Shown: positions 52,555 through 63,707, counted from the first letter of the stretch. The stretch is DNA of 64,000 bases from Synchiropus splendidus (GCF_027744825.2 NW_026527058.1:62001-126000); one strand, 5' to 3'. Notes: a model not told the origin generated them from the sequence alone. Numbers and translations are program-made.

Positions 52555-54600
52555 AAAGGTGCTTGGCGTTCCGAAACCAACCTTATCTCAGACTGAAAAA
52601 GCATTTTCTGCATTGTGCCATAACGTCTCAGGGAATCTTCAGAACATGACATTTTGACCTCCCAGTATAGCAGAATGGGTCTTTCTAGTAGTTGCACATC
52701 AAATCTAAGCTGTTTGAAGTGTTTTTCGAAAGTTATCAACATTTTAGGTTTGGCGTTCCGAAACCCACCTTATCTCAGACTGAAAACGCGTTTTCTGCAT
52801 TGTGCCACAACTTCTGAGGGAAGCTTCAGAAGATTAAATTTTCACCTCCCACGACAGCAGAAAGGGTCTTTTTTGTAGTTGCAGCAGAAATCTACGCTGT
52901 CTGAACTGTTTTTAGAGGGTTATCAACAATTTTATTTTTGCCGGTCCCCAACCCACATTCTCTTCAGACGAAAACGCGTTTTACGCACTGTTCACTCACT
53001 GCAGAGCGATGCCCCAGAAAATGAAATTTTCACCTGCCACTATAGCAGAAACGGTATTACTACAAGGTGCAGAACTAACTCAACCTGTCTGAAGTGTTTT
53101 AAGAGTGTTAACATTTTTATTTTTGTCGGTCTGTAAACCACGTTTTCTTTGGGTGAAAACGCATTTTATGCACTGTTCACTCACTGCTCAGGGATGCCAG
53201 ATAACATGAAAATTTCTCGAGCAGCTATAGGAGAAACACTCTTTCTCGTAAAATAAACACTGAACCTACATTTCTGAACTGTATTTCAGGGGGTTATCAA
53301 CTATTTTTTTTCCTGTTTTAGAAACCGAGCTTCTCTCGAGCTGAAAACGTGTTTTCTTGCACTGTTCACTCACTGATCAGAATATTTTAAGAACCTGAAA
53401 ATATTACCTGCAAAAACAGTCTTTCTAATATATTCAACACTAAACCTACATTTTTGAACTGTTTTTAGAGGGTTATCAACAATTTTATTTTTGCCGTTCC
53501 GAAACCTACATTCTCTTTGGCCGGAAACGCATTTTACGCACTGTTCACTCACTGCTCAGCGATTCCCCAGAAGATGAAAATTTCACCTGCCACTATAGCA
53601 GAAAAGGTATTTCGACAAGGTGCAGAACTAACTCAACCTGTCTAAAGTGATTTAAGAGAGTTATCAACATTTTTACTTCTATCTCTATTACTATTATTCC
53701 TTTGGCTGAAAACACGTTTTATGCACTGTTTACTCACTGCTCAGGGATGCCTCACAACATGAAAATTTCACTTGCCACTATAGGAAAGGCACTCTTTCTA
53801 GTATATTCAACACTAAACGTACATTTCAGAACTTTTTTTAGACTTTTTCTCAGCGATGCCTCAGAACATGAAAATTTCAACTAATACTATAGCAGAATCT
53901 GCTATAGTCTTTCTAGTAGCTGCAGAACTAATTCAACCTCTCTGAAGTGGTTTCAATGAGTTATCAACATTTTAATGATTGTCGGTCTGAAAACCACTGT
54001 CCCTCGGGAGAAAAAGCATTTTCTGCACTCTTCACTGACTAATCAGAATAGCCTGAGAGCAGTGAAAATATCAAGTGTAAATATAGCAAAAAGACTATTT
54101 CTAGTATATTCAGCACTCACACATTCAAAGCGATTTTATATTTTGAAAATGGCGTTCACTGCACTGTTCAAACACTGCTCAGTCGTGACTCAGAACATGA
54201 AAACTTCAACTGCAACAATAGGAAAAACTCTCTTTCTAGTATATTCAGCACTAAATGTACCTTTCTGAACTGTTTATCAGTGTGTTATCAACTTCTTTTT
54301 TCCTGGTCAGAAACCGAGCTTCTCTCAGCCTGAAAACATGTTTTATGCACTGTTCACTCACTGCACAGGGATGCCTCAGAACATAAACATTTCACGTGCC
54401 AATATAAGCAGAAGGAGTGTTTTTAGTAAGTGCCAAACTAATTCAACTTGTCTGAAGTGGTTTCAGAGAGGTTACAACATTTTCATGTCTATCTGTCTCA
54501 AAACCACAGTCCCTCGGGCTGAAAAAGCGTTTTCTGCAATGTTCAGTCACTGCTCAGCGAAGGCCTCAGAACATGACAATTTGATGACAAAAAACTGCCT
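52555..54600 (+). repeat. Satellite-like array 4 (about 11 units)
   Basis: Paralogue of array 1: the first two or three units are the diverged CATTGTGCCA variant, followed by standard A and B units with centres at about 52787, 52976, 53160, 53350, 53530, 53713, 54005, 54150, 54340 and 54525. It joins the loop at GTGACGGCCATTTATGTGTGG (54609), as array 1 does at 12900. It is shorter than array 1 by roughly six units. Confidence 0.9.
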
Positions 54601-54604
54601 TTCT

Positions 54605-55389
54605 AGTGTGACGGCCATTTATGTGTGGTCACAGAGTATGTGTTAGATGTCATTTAATTATTTTAATTAAATAATTTAATGGAGTTGATTAACCGGCAGG
54701 TATATAATTAGGTCAGTAGAGGGCAGGAAAGGACAGAGGTTAGGCATTGAAGATGTGTGGGTAAATAGGAAGTGACACTTTTTTTTATTACTTTTCTCAC
54801 CATCGACAAATGTGGAAGCCTAGTGTGACTCTGTCCTCATTTAGTTTCAGGTTAGTCAAATCCATTTGTTTATAATGTTTGTTCCACTTGGGATTGATTG
54901 ATTGGGGGTCTGAGTGTGTGGATGGTGACATGGTTTTTAAGTATACTGTTTTTCCTTCGTACTTTGAGTTCGCTCTGTGTGGATGTGGCACTTGTAAGCT
55001 CATACTGACAACCTACGCTGACATGGCACGGGTGATTGAGTTGTGTGGAGTTCGGTTTCCTTGTGGTGAATAACGGTGAAAAGTAAAGTTTTATTATTTC
55101 CCAACACTAGCCAAAAGGTTTAATGGCAGAGTTATACATTCAGATGAAAATAAATTATGCATGTGGTTCATGATGTATGACAGTTGTTGTATGACAAAGT
55201 GAGATGTTTGGGAGTGATGTTTCAGAAAGACATCTAATTGTGGTGTGGGTTACCACAAAGAAAAAACAGAATCCCTTGGATTACTTTTCTCACCATCGAC
55301 AAATGTGAAAGCTTTGTGTGGCTCTGTCCGCATTTTGTTTCAGACGGCGTTCTACTGACCACATTGAGACGCCACGTTTGAACTGAAGA
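54605..55389 (+). other. Loop region of the right composite
   Basis: Collinear with 12900-12960 plus 13991-14730 of the left loop, without the 855-base unique segment. It contains the TATA-like box (54701-54707), an acceptor-like TAGTTTCAGG (about 54842) and TTTTGTTTCAG (about 55335), and the short cysteine-rich frame. Confidence 0.6.
54876..55073 (+). CDS. Short cysteine-rich open frame in the loop, second copy
   Basis: Same length and stop as 14185-14382. It keeps CGCGTCKLILTT, DMARVIELCGV and the end FPCGE, while the acidic N-terminal part differs (GSECVDGDM instead of SESECEDGD). Like the first copy it has no in-frame ATG and is preceded by a stop. Between copies I count about 13 residue changes in 64, several of them conservative. 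That the frame stayed open in both is suggestive but not proof of coding. Function unknown. Confidence 0.35.
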   Translation, partial: CLFHLGLIDWGSECVDGDMVFKYTVFPSYFEFALCGCGTCKLILTTYADMARVIELCGVRFPCGE

Positions 55390-56285
55390 CAAGGTCACAG
55401 TATTCAGACCTGTTACAGATGCATAGTTTCAGATACAAAGTTTTCTTCACGCTTTTGGAGGGAGCAGAGGTGAGAGCAGCGGACTGGTCTCTCCAAGATG
55501 AGAAGCGATGATCAGCACAGCTATGATTTGGACGGCTGAGGTCACCCCGCCCCTTCGACCAGTGACGGTGTTCCCCCCCGGGCAGTGGCTGTGTGTGGAG
55601 GAGGCGCCACGAGCGTAGCACCACGCCGACAGACTGTTGAAACTCCAAAATCTCTGGTAAAGTGAGAGAGGATCTGCGATGTATGAGCCTGTCCACGGAG
55701 CTCATAAAGAGCGTGTGATGTTCTCAAGCACTATGAGCTGGTTGCCGACGGTGTAAACATGGGTGGGATGGTCACTCCTCCCGGGGCGAACGCATCATGC
55801 ATAGTGCATGACGGCTGAATGAGCGGGAACGCCGCGGTGGGAATCCAAACCCTCCACCAGGCAGTAAGCTCCGTACCTGACCAAGTGCGGTCCTAGTGCC
55901 AGTGGAGTGTAAGAACCGCGCCGGGAATAGTCCAGATTTCTTCCAGTTGTGGTCAGACAACATGCGGTCGTGCCCTTGGTGTAGTCTCGCCATCCAACGC
56001 CAGCAGGCCGTTAGTGAAGTGGGATGATTCTTGAGCTGGCGGCGGAGAGAGAGCTCAACTTCGATACGACGGCGGCGGATGACATGAGGCGCAGGAGAAT
56101 ATCAAGCGGGAACGTACTTGACTCCACCACACGGAACTCAGCCAACTCTGGGAACACAGTCTCCAGATCCACCTCATAGCAGCACCTGGCTCTCGTCAAA
56201 CTCATCCCATGGCTTGGAAGCAGGAAATGTGGAACGGCTGCTTGTAGGCCAGTCGCAGCGCCCTATTCGTATGGGATTAGTGTTG
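55390..56285 (-). mobile_element. DIRS-like inner (-) arm, right composite
   Basis: Paralogue of 14731-15670 and complement of 43031-43337 plus 46465-47000. Contains the same gag-region-like words on minus (MARLHQGHDRMLSDHNWKK, 55993-55930). Ends at the array junction GGATTAGTGTTGAATATAGTCG (about 56275). Confidence 0.6.
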
Positions 56286-57840
56286 AATATAGTCGAAAGA
56301 GTGTTTTTTCTGTAGTTGCAGGCGAAACTTTCATGTTCTGAGGCATCGCTGAGCAGTGAGTGAACAGTGCAGAAAACGCGTTTTCAGCCCGAGGGATTGT
56401 GTTTTTTTGTCCGACAAACATAAAAATGTTGATAACTCTTCTGACAGGTTGAATTCGTTCTGCAGCTATGAGAAAGACCCCTTCTGGAATAGAGGCAGGT
56501 GATATTTTTATGTTCTGAGATTATTCTGATCAGTCAGTGAACAGTGCAGAATATGCATTTTCAGCCTGAGAGAAGCTTGGTTTCAGACTGTCAAAAATAC
56601 AATAGTTGATAACCCTCTAAAAACGTTTTGCCTATAGTTGCAGGTGATATTGTCAAGTTCCGAGGCTTTTCTGATCAGTGAGTGAACAGCGCAAAAAATG
56701 CGTTTTCTGCCCGAGAGAAGCTGCGTTTCACACCGAAAAAGATAAAGATTTTGTTACATCTTTGAAACCACTTCTGACTGTCACAGGTCAAGACGTGGAG
56801 CAGGACCCAAGTGCAGTGGTGAAAGTCACAGGAGGCAGGAACGAGTCAACATTTTAACATGTTGAATTAGATCGGCACCTACTAATAAGACCCCGGTCTG
56901 CTTTAGTAGCAGGTGAAATTTTTATGTTCTGAGTCAGTCCTTAGCAGTGAGTGAACAGTGCAGAAAACGCATTTTCAGCACAAGTGACTGTGGTAATTAC
57001 ATTTTTACAAACATAAAAATGTAGTTACCTCTGAAACCACTTCAGACATCGTGATTAAATTCTGCAACTACTAGAAATACCACTTCTGCTATAGTTTGAG
57101 GTGAGATTTTTATGTTCTGAGTCCCGCCTAAGCAGTAAGTGAACCGAGCAGAAAACACGTATTCAGGCCACGAAAAGGTGGTTTTCAGACAAACAAGCAT
57201 TAAAATCCTGATCACTCTCTGAAACCACACAGAGAGGTTGAATTAGTTCTGCTGCTGCTAGAAAGACAGCTTCTGCTACAGTGTCAGGTGAAATTTTCAT
57301 GTTCTGAGGCATCGCTGAGCAGTGAGTGAACAGTGCAAAAATGCGTTTTCAGCCCGAGAGAGGTTCGGTTTCTGACCAGGAAGAATAAAAATTGTTGATT
57401 CCACCCTGAAAATAGTCCAAAAAAGTGGATTTAGTGCCGAATATACTCGAAAGACTCTTTTTCCAACAGTTGCAGCTGATATTTTCATGTTCTGGCACTA
57501 TTCTGAGCAGTGAGTGAACTGTTCAGAAAAACAGGTTTTCACCCGAGTGACGGTGGTTTTCAGAATTGACAAACATAAAAATGTTATCACTCTGCAACCA
57601 CTTCAGAAATGTTGAATTAGTTCAGCACCTACTAGAATGACCGCTTCAGCTATCGTGCCAGGCGAAATTTTCATGTTCTGAGACAGCCCTGAGCAGAGAT
57701 TAAACAGTGCAGAAAACGTGTTTTCAGTCCGCGGGACCTGTACCTTTCAGACCAACAAACATAAAAATGTTGATAACTCTCTGAAACCCCTTCGGAGACA
57801 TTGAATTTGTTCTGCAGCTACGAGAAACACCCCTTAAGCT
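56286..57840 (-). repeat. Satellite-like array 5 (minus, about 8 units)
   Basis: Inverted monomers with AAAACGCGTTTTC or variants at about 56371, 56554, 56697, 56965, 57152, 57335, 57530 and 57713. It carries a foreign fragment at 56777-56860. It ends at the RT block (57840) exactly like array 2. Confidence 0.9.
56777..56860 (+). repeat. Fragment of the solo LTR seen at 25577
   Basis: TGTCACAGGTCAAGACGTGGAG through CAACATTTTAA matches the first ~85 bases of 25577-26270 (about 85% by eye). It lies within a satellite monomer, so part of this LTR family inserted or recombined into the array. Confidence 0.65.
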
Positions 57841-60310
57841 AAGCTGGTGGGCGCTCATGAATCCTGTTTGGACTCAATCAACCAGTAGTCCAAGTACGTC
57901 AGAATCCGCAGACCCTGTCTTCTTAGTGGTTCGAGCCACTCCTCCACGCACTTGGTGAAAAAACGAGGCACTAGACACTAGAGACCGTGTTGTGGAAGTA
58001 GGCCTCTGCAAGATCTATGGAGGTCATCCACTCTCACACTCCAGGAGTCTGCTGGTAGTCCGGAACCGCTGTCTGGTCATGAATTGGTTGAGGAGACTGA
58101 GATTCAGAACAGGTCTCCACTCTCCTGTCTTCTTGGGTTCCAGAAAGTATCTGGAGTAAAATCCAGTGTAGGAGGATTGCTTTGGCAGTAGCTCAATTAT
58201 TTGCTTTGTCAGGAGAGCGCTGTCCTCCTCCATCAGACATGACCGCTGGTTCTCTGAGTTCACTCAGGTCCATGTGGTGACGCAGAACCTGGGGGTTGAC
58301 TGTGTAACTGAAGGCCGTTTCAATGACCGTGTATTTTCTCGATCCATATGGGCAGGTGAGGAGACAGGCTCTTTCAATTCGGAAGATACTCTTTCAAGAT
58401 AGGAGCCTTGAGCACAGGAGCGGACCCGGACTCCGGGGCGGGTCTAGGACGAAAGGGTCATCGGTGCACAGTGCCCACTCCTCTGGGAACTTCAAGTCCC
58501 GCTGGTTCTTCAAAAACACACTCGCTTTTGTCAGCTGAGCCGTCAGAGGAATTCGGTTCCCCAAACTTGCAGTGTACAAAGATCAAGATCTGTTCAAGAT
58601 TCTCCTAAGATGGAGACCCGAGGGACCGGCCCAATCAGCCTCAGAAAGAGATGACTCTGTAGATGACGATGTCCTGCTTGCCTCTGAACAGAATCACAGA
58701 CAGACATCGCTTCAGACATCACACGAGGGAGCTGAGAACAGAGCAGGTCTGGCACGCAGTTCCTACTGAGTGATCCTCTGAAGTGGTGGCTTTCGCGGTC
58801 CTGTGGCGACCCCTGCTAAAAACTGGCGAGTCTGAGTAATCAGAAGAGTTAATGGCAGAATTGAAACTCCCCTGACTTTTGGCTGGAACCGGGATCTGTT
58901 GAGAGACGGCAAAGAGTTATTTGACGCCTATGCTTCTTATTGTGGCGAAACTGAGGAAAAACATAACGTCTTGGCTCCATAAACTTCCCCAGGGACAGTT
59001 CTGGCATCAGGTATAAGGAGGCAGAGACCGTTACTATACTGCTCGGTCTCCTGAGACGATGTCAAACAAAAAAAAAAATTTGAAGCCGGAGTTCGGACTG
59101 ACTGGAACCGGAAGAGAACTTGGCGGATGATAAACCCTAATTTTGGGCATAGAAGAAACAGACCCGATACCAAAGTAATGCATCTTATTTTTTTTCCAAG
59201 TTAGACTAGGTTTAGATGCATACTTTTAGATACAAAGTTCTTCCTACGCTTTTGGAGGGAGCAGAGGTGAGAGCAGACGACTGGTCTCTCCAAGAGGAGT
59301 GGCGATGATCAGCTCGGCTATTATACGGCTGTTCCCCCCAGGCGGCGGCTGTGTGTGGAGGAGGCGCCGCGAGCAGAGCACCACGGATTATTGTGTCTCC
59401 AAAATCTCTGTGGGAGTCCACGGAGCTCATAAAGAGCGCAATGATGTTCTCAAGCGCTATGAGCCGGTTGCCGACAGTGCAGACACCATTCTACTGCGCG
59501 ATGGCGGCTCTGTCAGCGCCGGGTGGGATGGTCACTCCTCAAGGGGGAGGTCAAGCTCCAGGTGCGAGGGCATCGCGCATGACCGCTGAGTGAGAGGGAA
59601 CGCTGCGCCACAAATCCAAACCCTCCACCTATTAAGCTCCGTACCTGACCACGTGCGGTCCTCGTGCCAGTAGAGTGTCAGAACTGCGCCGGGAAATAGT
59701 CTGGATTGAATGAGACTAGCAGTGGATGTTTACCCAACAGACGGCAGTCCACACCCATTTGGCATTATTTGCTTTGAGTGTTGCGGGTGCTTTAGCATTT
59801 CGAATAGTGAACTGCACTTAGGGGGGCAGAGGACTGCCTGCTAGCCTTGAAGTAGCCATGCTTTGGGGGGACGCCCCAGGATTGGAGGTCCGCTCAAAAT
59901 TTCTGCCCCGTGCTAAAGGACTGTTTGCGAGGGAGGCAGGCTCCACGGACAGCTGGACACAAACATATTCCAGGAATATTACACCAGCCTTTCTACTTCA
60001 CTGGAAGTGCCAGGGCACTCCGCAAAATGTGATTGTGAAATTACAGAGGCGTGAATGAGTGACTCTGTAATTGTGAAATTACAGCTGGAGCCGGCGCATC
60101 TGGCACATCAAGAGAAGAAGCTTGAGACTTGAAGGGGTGTGGAGCGGCTCATCTGGACCACGGAAACTTCAGGCAGGACTGAGGTCTCATCGCAGTGACG
60201 GCAGAGACTTGTCGCATGACCACAGGAGTGGATTTAACAGCAGGAGACTCAGCGCTTGTGCCGCTCTGTGCGTGGACGATCATCGGCAGCAGCTTCTCCC
60301 GGGGTAGTTG
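57841..60310 (-). mobile_element. DIRS-like outer (-) arm, right composite
   Basis: Block-for-block paralogue of 16851-19260: RT palm fragment (57990-57850), RT fingers (58263-58024), pre-RT protein (58580-58300), leader (59200-58800), gag-region block (59700-59210), YR N-terminal piece (59860-59730), outer end with hairpin (60200-59980). The same deletion between RT fingers and palm is shared by both copies. The outer edge near 60310 carries TTTTTTTTAATTATTATTCG and the GAATTCGCTCCTTCCAG word also present at 19320. Confidence 0.65.
57870..58270 (-). pseudogene. DIRS-like reverse transcriptase fragments
   Basis: 58263-58024 reads ENQRSCLMEEDSALL, FYSRYFLEPKKTGEWRPVL and NLSLLNQFMTRQRF. After the internal deletion 57990-57880 encodes CVEEWLEPLRRQGLRI- and YLDYWL-type text (box YLDY instead of YLDD). 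Then the array begins. Same architecture as 16740-17390. Confidence 0.7.
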
Positions 60311-60319
60311 GCTGACTTT

Positions 60320-60400
60320 TTTTTAATTATTATTCGTATTGAATTCGCTCCTTCCAGCGCCTCGGCCTCGAGCGCTCTCCCGGGCCTGGTCGCCTATTCT
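60320..60400 (-). repeat. Shared edge sequence between DIRS-like arm and Gypsy copy 2
   Basis: GAATTCGCTCCTTCCAG(C/T)GCCTCGGCC(T/C)(C/T)GAGCGCTC is shared with 19320-19370. Both lie at the outer edge of the outer (-) arm. It may be the border of the composite or a leftover of a common LTR element. Confidence 0.5.
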
Positions 60401-60842
60401 GAAAACTTCTGAACCGAGCATGTTGATCATGCTGAACTTTCTGGTTTGACTGTTTCAGTTCCACTTTCTTCTTCAAATTTGGGTGTAGCAGATCCAACAT
60501 GCACCTCAACTTCCTCCCCATCAACATTTCTGCAGGAGACAGTCCTGTTGTTGACTATGAAGTTATCCGATAACTGAATAAAACTCTACTGTCGAAACAG
60601 GGTAGACCTCCAACCACTTTGAATGTGCATCAATCACCACCAAGAACATCTTTCCCATGAACGGCCCAGCATAATCAACATAAAGTCGTCGTCACCGTTG
60701 GTCAGGTCACTCCCACGGGTGTAGCGGTGCACAGGCCGAAGCGTTCTGGTGTTCCTGACAAGTGGAACACGATTTGACCGAACTTTCAATATCACGGTCT
60801 ATATTAGGCCACCACATATAGCTACGAGCCAAACCCTTCATT
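60400..60842 (-). pseudogene. Gypsy copy 2: integrase region, deleted
   Basis: On minus, about 60740-60580 gives RLYVDYAGPFMGKMFLVVID and HSKWLEVYPVSTVEF, the integrase core around the first catalytic Asp. A deletion then joins it to the C-terminal part (60527-60400: LMGRKLRCMLDLLHPNL, KKKVELKQSNQKVQHDQHA). The second Asp and Glu of the integrase are lost. Inactive. Confidence 0.75.
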
Positions 60843-61265
60843 TAACTCATTTCAGGGTGCAATTGATGCTGCTTCCACGTAAGACCACATCCTTTTTCCC
60901 GAATCACCACACGGCACACCCACAGTACACACCCATCTTGTACACTCAGCTCCTGTTGCTTCATAGTGTATGGACTGAAAGCAACATCCAGGTTACAGGG
61001 CCACCCTCTGAGTATGTATTTATTCTCTCGGGCGAGTACGGGGTCTTTACTGGTCCACCTACAAAGCTCTTCCGAGTTGACCACTGAACTCTGATCCTGC
61101 TCTACCAATAATACCTGGTCTTCTGAGTCTGGATGCCCAAGTTTCTCTGGAAGTGGAAGTCTACTGAGAGCATCTGCGTTTGCATTGTCCTGTCCACGTC
61201 GGTACACCATGGCATATTCATATGCTCTTAACAGAATAGCCCATCTCATGATCCTCTGAGAACTC
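60842..61265 (-). pseudogene. Gypsy copy 2: RNase H C-terminus to integrase N-terminus
   Basis: An open stretch reads MSSQRIMRWAILLRAYEYAM, RRGQDNANADALSRLPLP (end of RNase H), then the linker and VQDGCVLWVCRVVIREKG toward the integrase zinc finger. It provides the part missing from Gypsy copy 1. It meets the inverted segment at 61266. Confidence 0.85.
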
Positions 61266-61451
61266 ATGCGTCACACACACTCACAGCAGCAGAAAAAAAC
61301 TATTTGCAGTTGGATAAAGAGGGCTTAGCAGTTATTTTTGGGGTGCAGTACTTTCACAAATATTTGTGTGGACTTAAATTTGTGATTTGTACACAGACCA
61401 TAAGCCCTTATTCAGTCTGTTTCATGAAGGAAAAGCTGTGCCTCCCATGAG
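61266..61451 (+). other. Microinversion inside the Gypsy pol gene
   Basis: These ~186 bases read on plus as Gypsy RNase H (CACAGCAGCAGAAAAAAAC..., then [39 protein letters not shown]), whereas both neighbours (61412-61777 and 60842-61265) read on minus. Both breakpoints fall in CATGAG-like words. Turned over, the segment restores the order found in copy 1. Confidence 0.85.
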
Positions 61452-61721
61452 TTTTCTGCTCCCCCTTCCAGTCTGTGTGCCAAGACTGCCCCCACCCCAT
61501 AAGGTGAGGTATCACATGACAGTACCAGTTGTTTTTGTTCATCGTAATGAACCAACACTTGACTGCTTTGTAGTAACTTCTTTGCCTGCTTAAAAGCCTC
61601 TTCTTGCTCAACCGCCCACCTCCATTTCTCATCTTTCCTCAGTAACTTGTGTAATGGAGCCGGCACAGTAGACAAGTTCGGCAAGAATTTGTTATAAAAG
61701 TTTAGCAAACCTAGAAAAGCT
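61452..61721 (-). pseudogene. Gypsy copy 2: RT thumb and RNase H start
   Basis: The minus frame reads [53 protein letters not shown] and [18 protein letters not shown]. It is cleaner than copy 1 (no shift at the DTSPYG region). It starts directly at the piggyBac TTAA. Confidence 0.88.
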
Positions 61722-62797
61722 TTAACCCTCGTATTATGCTTAGGGTCAATTTGACCCATATCCGTTTTTGTGTTCATAAAAGTAGTGGTTATCCTGACTT
61801 TTTCTTCATGAAATTTTGTGACTTTTCCTCATTAAGGGTCATGAACAGATGTGTAAAATCTGGACAATTTGATGTCAAGTGAAGTGTCTGTACAGAGTTG
61901 GTACACAAAGATGATGTTGCAGGTCATTTTGACCCGGATTCTTTAATGTGGGTAAGTGGCTGTTCAGACCCAAAATAAACATGTCTCTCTGATATACCTA
62001 TTTAGACTGCCCAGCTATGTGTATTTTGATTGATTTGATTGTCTGAATAGCCATTCAGACCCAGCTGTGTGTAGAGGGGAAACTTTCTCTCCCTTGTTCT
62101 TGTCAGTGTTCTCATGTAGTCTCTTTGACAAACACACCAAAAATGAGCTCCAGAAGGTTTACAGTACATGCCTAACAAGCCCGCCAAGTATGGCATCAAA
62201 ATATGGGTGGCCTGTGAAGCAAAATCTAGCTATGCCGGGAATATGCACGTATACAGTGGAAAGCTACCTGGAGGAGCAGCCGAGAAGAGTCAGGGGATGC
62301 GTGTGGTGCTGGAGATGAATAAAGGGCTGCAATGTCATAAAATCACGTGACGTCACATTTACATTTACATCCTATCGCCTTGGAGATGAACTGCAGAATA
62401 GAAAGCTGAACAGCGGGAACAGTCAGAAAAAATAAGCCAGAACTTCCCAAGGAAATTCTGAAGGTGCAGGGCAGACCTCTGCATTGCTCAATATTTGCTC
62501 AAACGGAACCGACGTCGGCTTTTCCTGGAAGAACTTAGCAAAGCAGTTGTCACTCCCAAGCTGCAGAGTCGAGCCAGGCCACCTCGATGCCCAGCAACTG
62601 CCGTCATTGAAAAGGTCAAGCTCACATCACCCAACCAATCTGCAATGGATGCATTGGATACAATTGTGAAGAAACGGAAAAGATGCCAGATCTGACAGTA
62701 AAACAAGTACCTGTTTTGTGAAATGCAAGAATAACATCTGTTACATTCTGTCCATTATGTGGAGAGCATTGAACAAGATGAACATTGAAAAATGGGG
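61722..62797. mobile_element. piggyBac-type transposon, copy 2 (one end deleted)
   Basis: The TTAA (61722-61725) and TIR CCCTCGTATTATG (61726-61738) match copy 1. The host position is the same codon of the Gypsy RT and the relative orientation is the same. The other terminus is missing: the junction near 62797 (TTGAAAAATGGGG/CAGATATGGTACC) removes about 270 bases of transposon end and Gypsy. The transposase remnant reads on plus (next entry). Confidence 0.88.
62150..62735 (+). pseudogene. piggyBac transposase remnant, copy 2
   Basis: MPNKPAKYGIKIWVACEAKS (62168), YSGKLPGGAAEKSQGMRVVL, then a break with an insertion-like GTGACGTCACATTTACATTTACATC (about 62349). Later LEELSKAVVTPKLQSRARPP, RCPATAVIEKVKLTSPNQSA and KKRKRCQI with TGA (62693-62695). 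The middle part present in copy 1 (SDKATVVSYCPKRN) is absent. Inactive. Confidence 0.85.
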
Positions 62798-63375
62798 CAG
62801 ATATGGTACCAGAGCATCCTGGACTGCTTTGACCTTCGCTGACATTGGATGCAGGCCTGTCCTGTCCACTTGATTACTCAAGAATGTTACTTTGTTTTCC
62901 ATGAACTGACGCTTGCTCCGTTTCAACCACAGCCCTTTATCCTCCAACCTCTGCAGCACTTCGTTGAGTGTTTGCAGATGCTGTCATCTCTTCCTCTCAA
63001 TATAATGTCCTCTAAATACACTGCCACATTTGCCATACCTTGAAGTACATTCTCCATGGTGCGTTGGAAAATAGCAGGACTGGAGTTTACTCCAAAAGGC
63101 AGACGTGTATATGTAAAAAGACCTTTGTGAGTGCTGACACTCACAAACTTCCTTGATTCCTCTTCAAGGACTATTTGCTGATATGCATGGCTCATATTGA
63201 GTTTTGTGAACTTCTGTCCCCCTGCCAGGCTTGACATCATATCCTCCATTCTTGGAATCGGATGCTGTTCGGTCGTGGAGACTTTGAAGTTCCATTTCCA
63301 CTTTTCTTTTAATGGCAAATGAAACCGACCTGGGTTTGTAAAATAAGGGTGTGAGAGAGTAGAAGCATACACCAA
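62798..63375 (-). pseudogene. Gypsy copy 2: reverse transcriptase
   Basis: On minus: the region just before RT (FTNPGRFHLPLKEKWKWNF) is joined by a ~140-bp deletion to KVSTTEQHPIPRMEDMM, then KLNMSHAYQQIVLEEESRKF, LPFGVNSSPAIFQRTM and the catalytic box YLEDI (first Asp replaced by Glu; second present), a one-base shift, and RLEDKGLWLKRSKRQFMENK up to the piggyBac deletion. Upstream pol, gag and LTR are missing beyond 63390. Inactive. Confidence 0.85.
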
Positions 63376-63420
63376 AATGTCAAACCTGTATTGCTTTATG
63401 GTCCCCCGGAGGTAATAAAA

Positions 63421-63640
63421 CCCCTCCCGCCCCTTTTTTATATAAAAAAGAAATTAAAATAACAACCCCTCCCCCTTTTTATATCAAAAAGTAATTAAAA
63501 TAATACCCCTCTCCCTTTTTTATGTCAAAAGGAAATTAAAATAGTAACCACCCCGCTTGTTTTATGACAGGAAGGGGAATAATTAACCCTATCCTACCTT
63601 GTTTTATAACTGGAAGGAAAATAACGAAGGGAGGGGTTTG
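63421..63640. repeat. Tandem repeat, ~36-46-bp units
   Basis: About five units begin CCCCTCCC or CCCTATCC at 63421, 63466, 63506, 63551 and 63587, each followed by a T-run, TATATAAAAAAG-like and AATTAAAATAA words. Strong purine/pyrimidine asymmetry. No coding content. Confidence 0.75.
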
Positions 63641-63662
63641 GACAGCTGTATAAATATCACCC

Positions 63663-63667
<5 letters not shown>

Positions 63668-63706
<39 letters not shown>
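63668..63706. repeat. (TA)n microsatellite
   Basis: About 19 TA dinucleotides. Directly followed by a piggyBac fragment. Confidence 0.95.

Positions 63707-63707
<1 letters not shown>

Noticed and set aside
1..63400. Whole window as one simple palindrome (Gypsy + at left, Gypsy - at right)
   Set aside because: The two Gypsy copies are inverted, but the material between is two similarly oriented composites plus Polinton, ERV and LINE, so there is no single axis.
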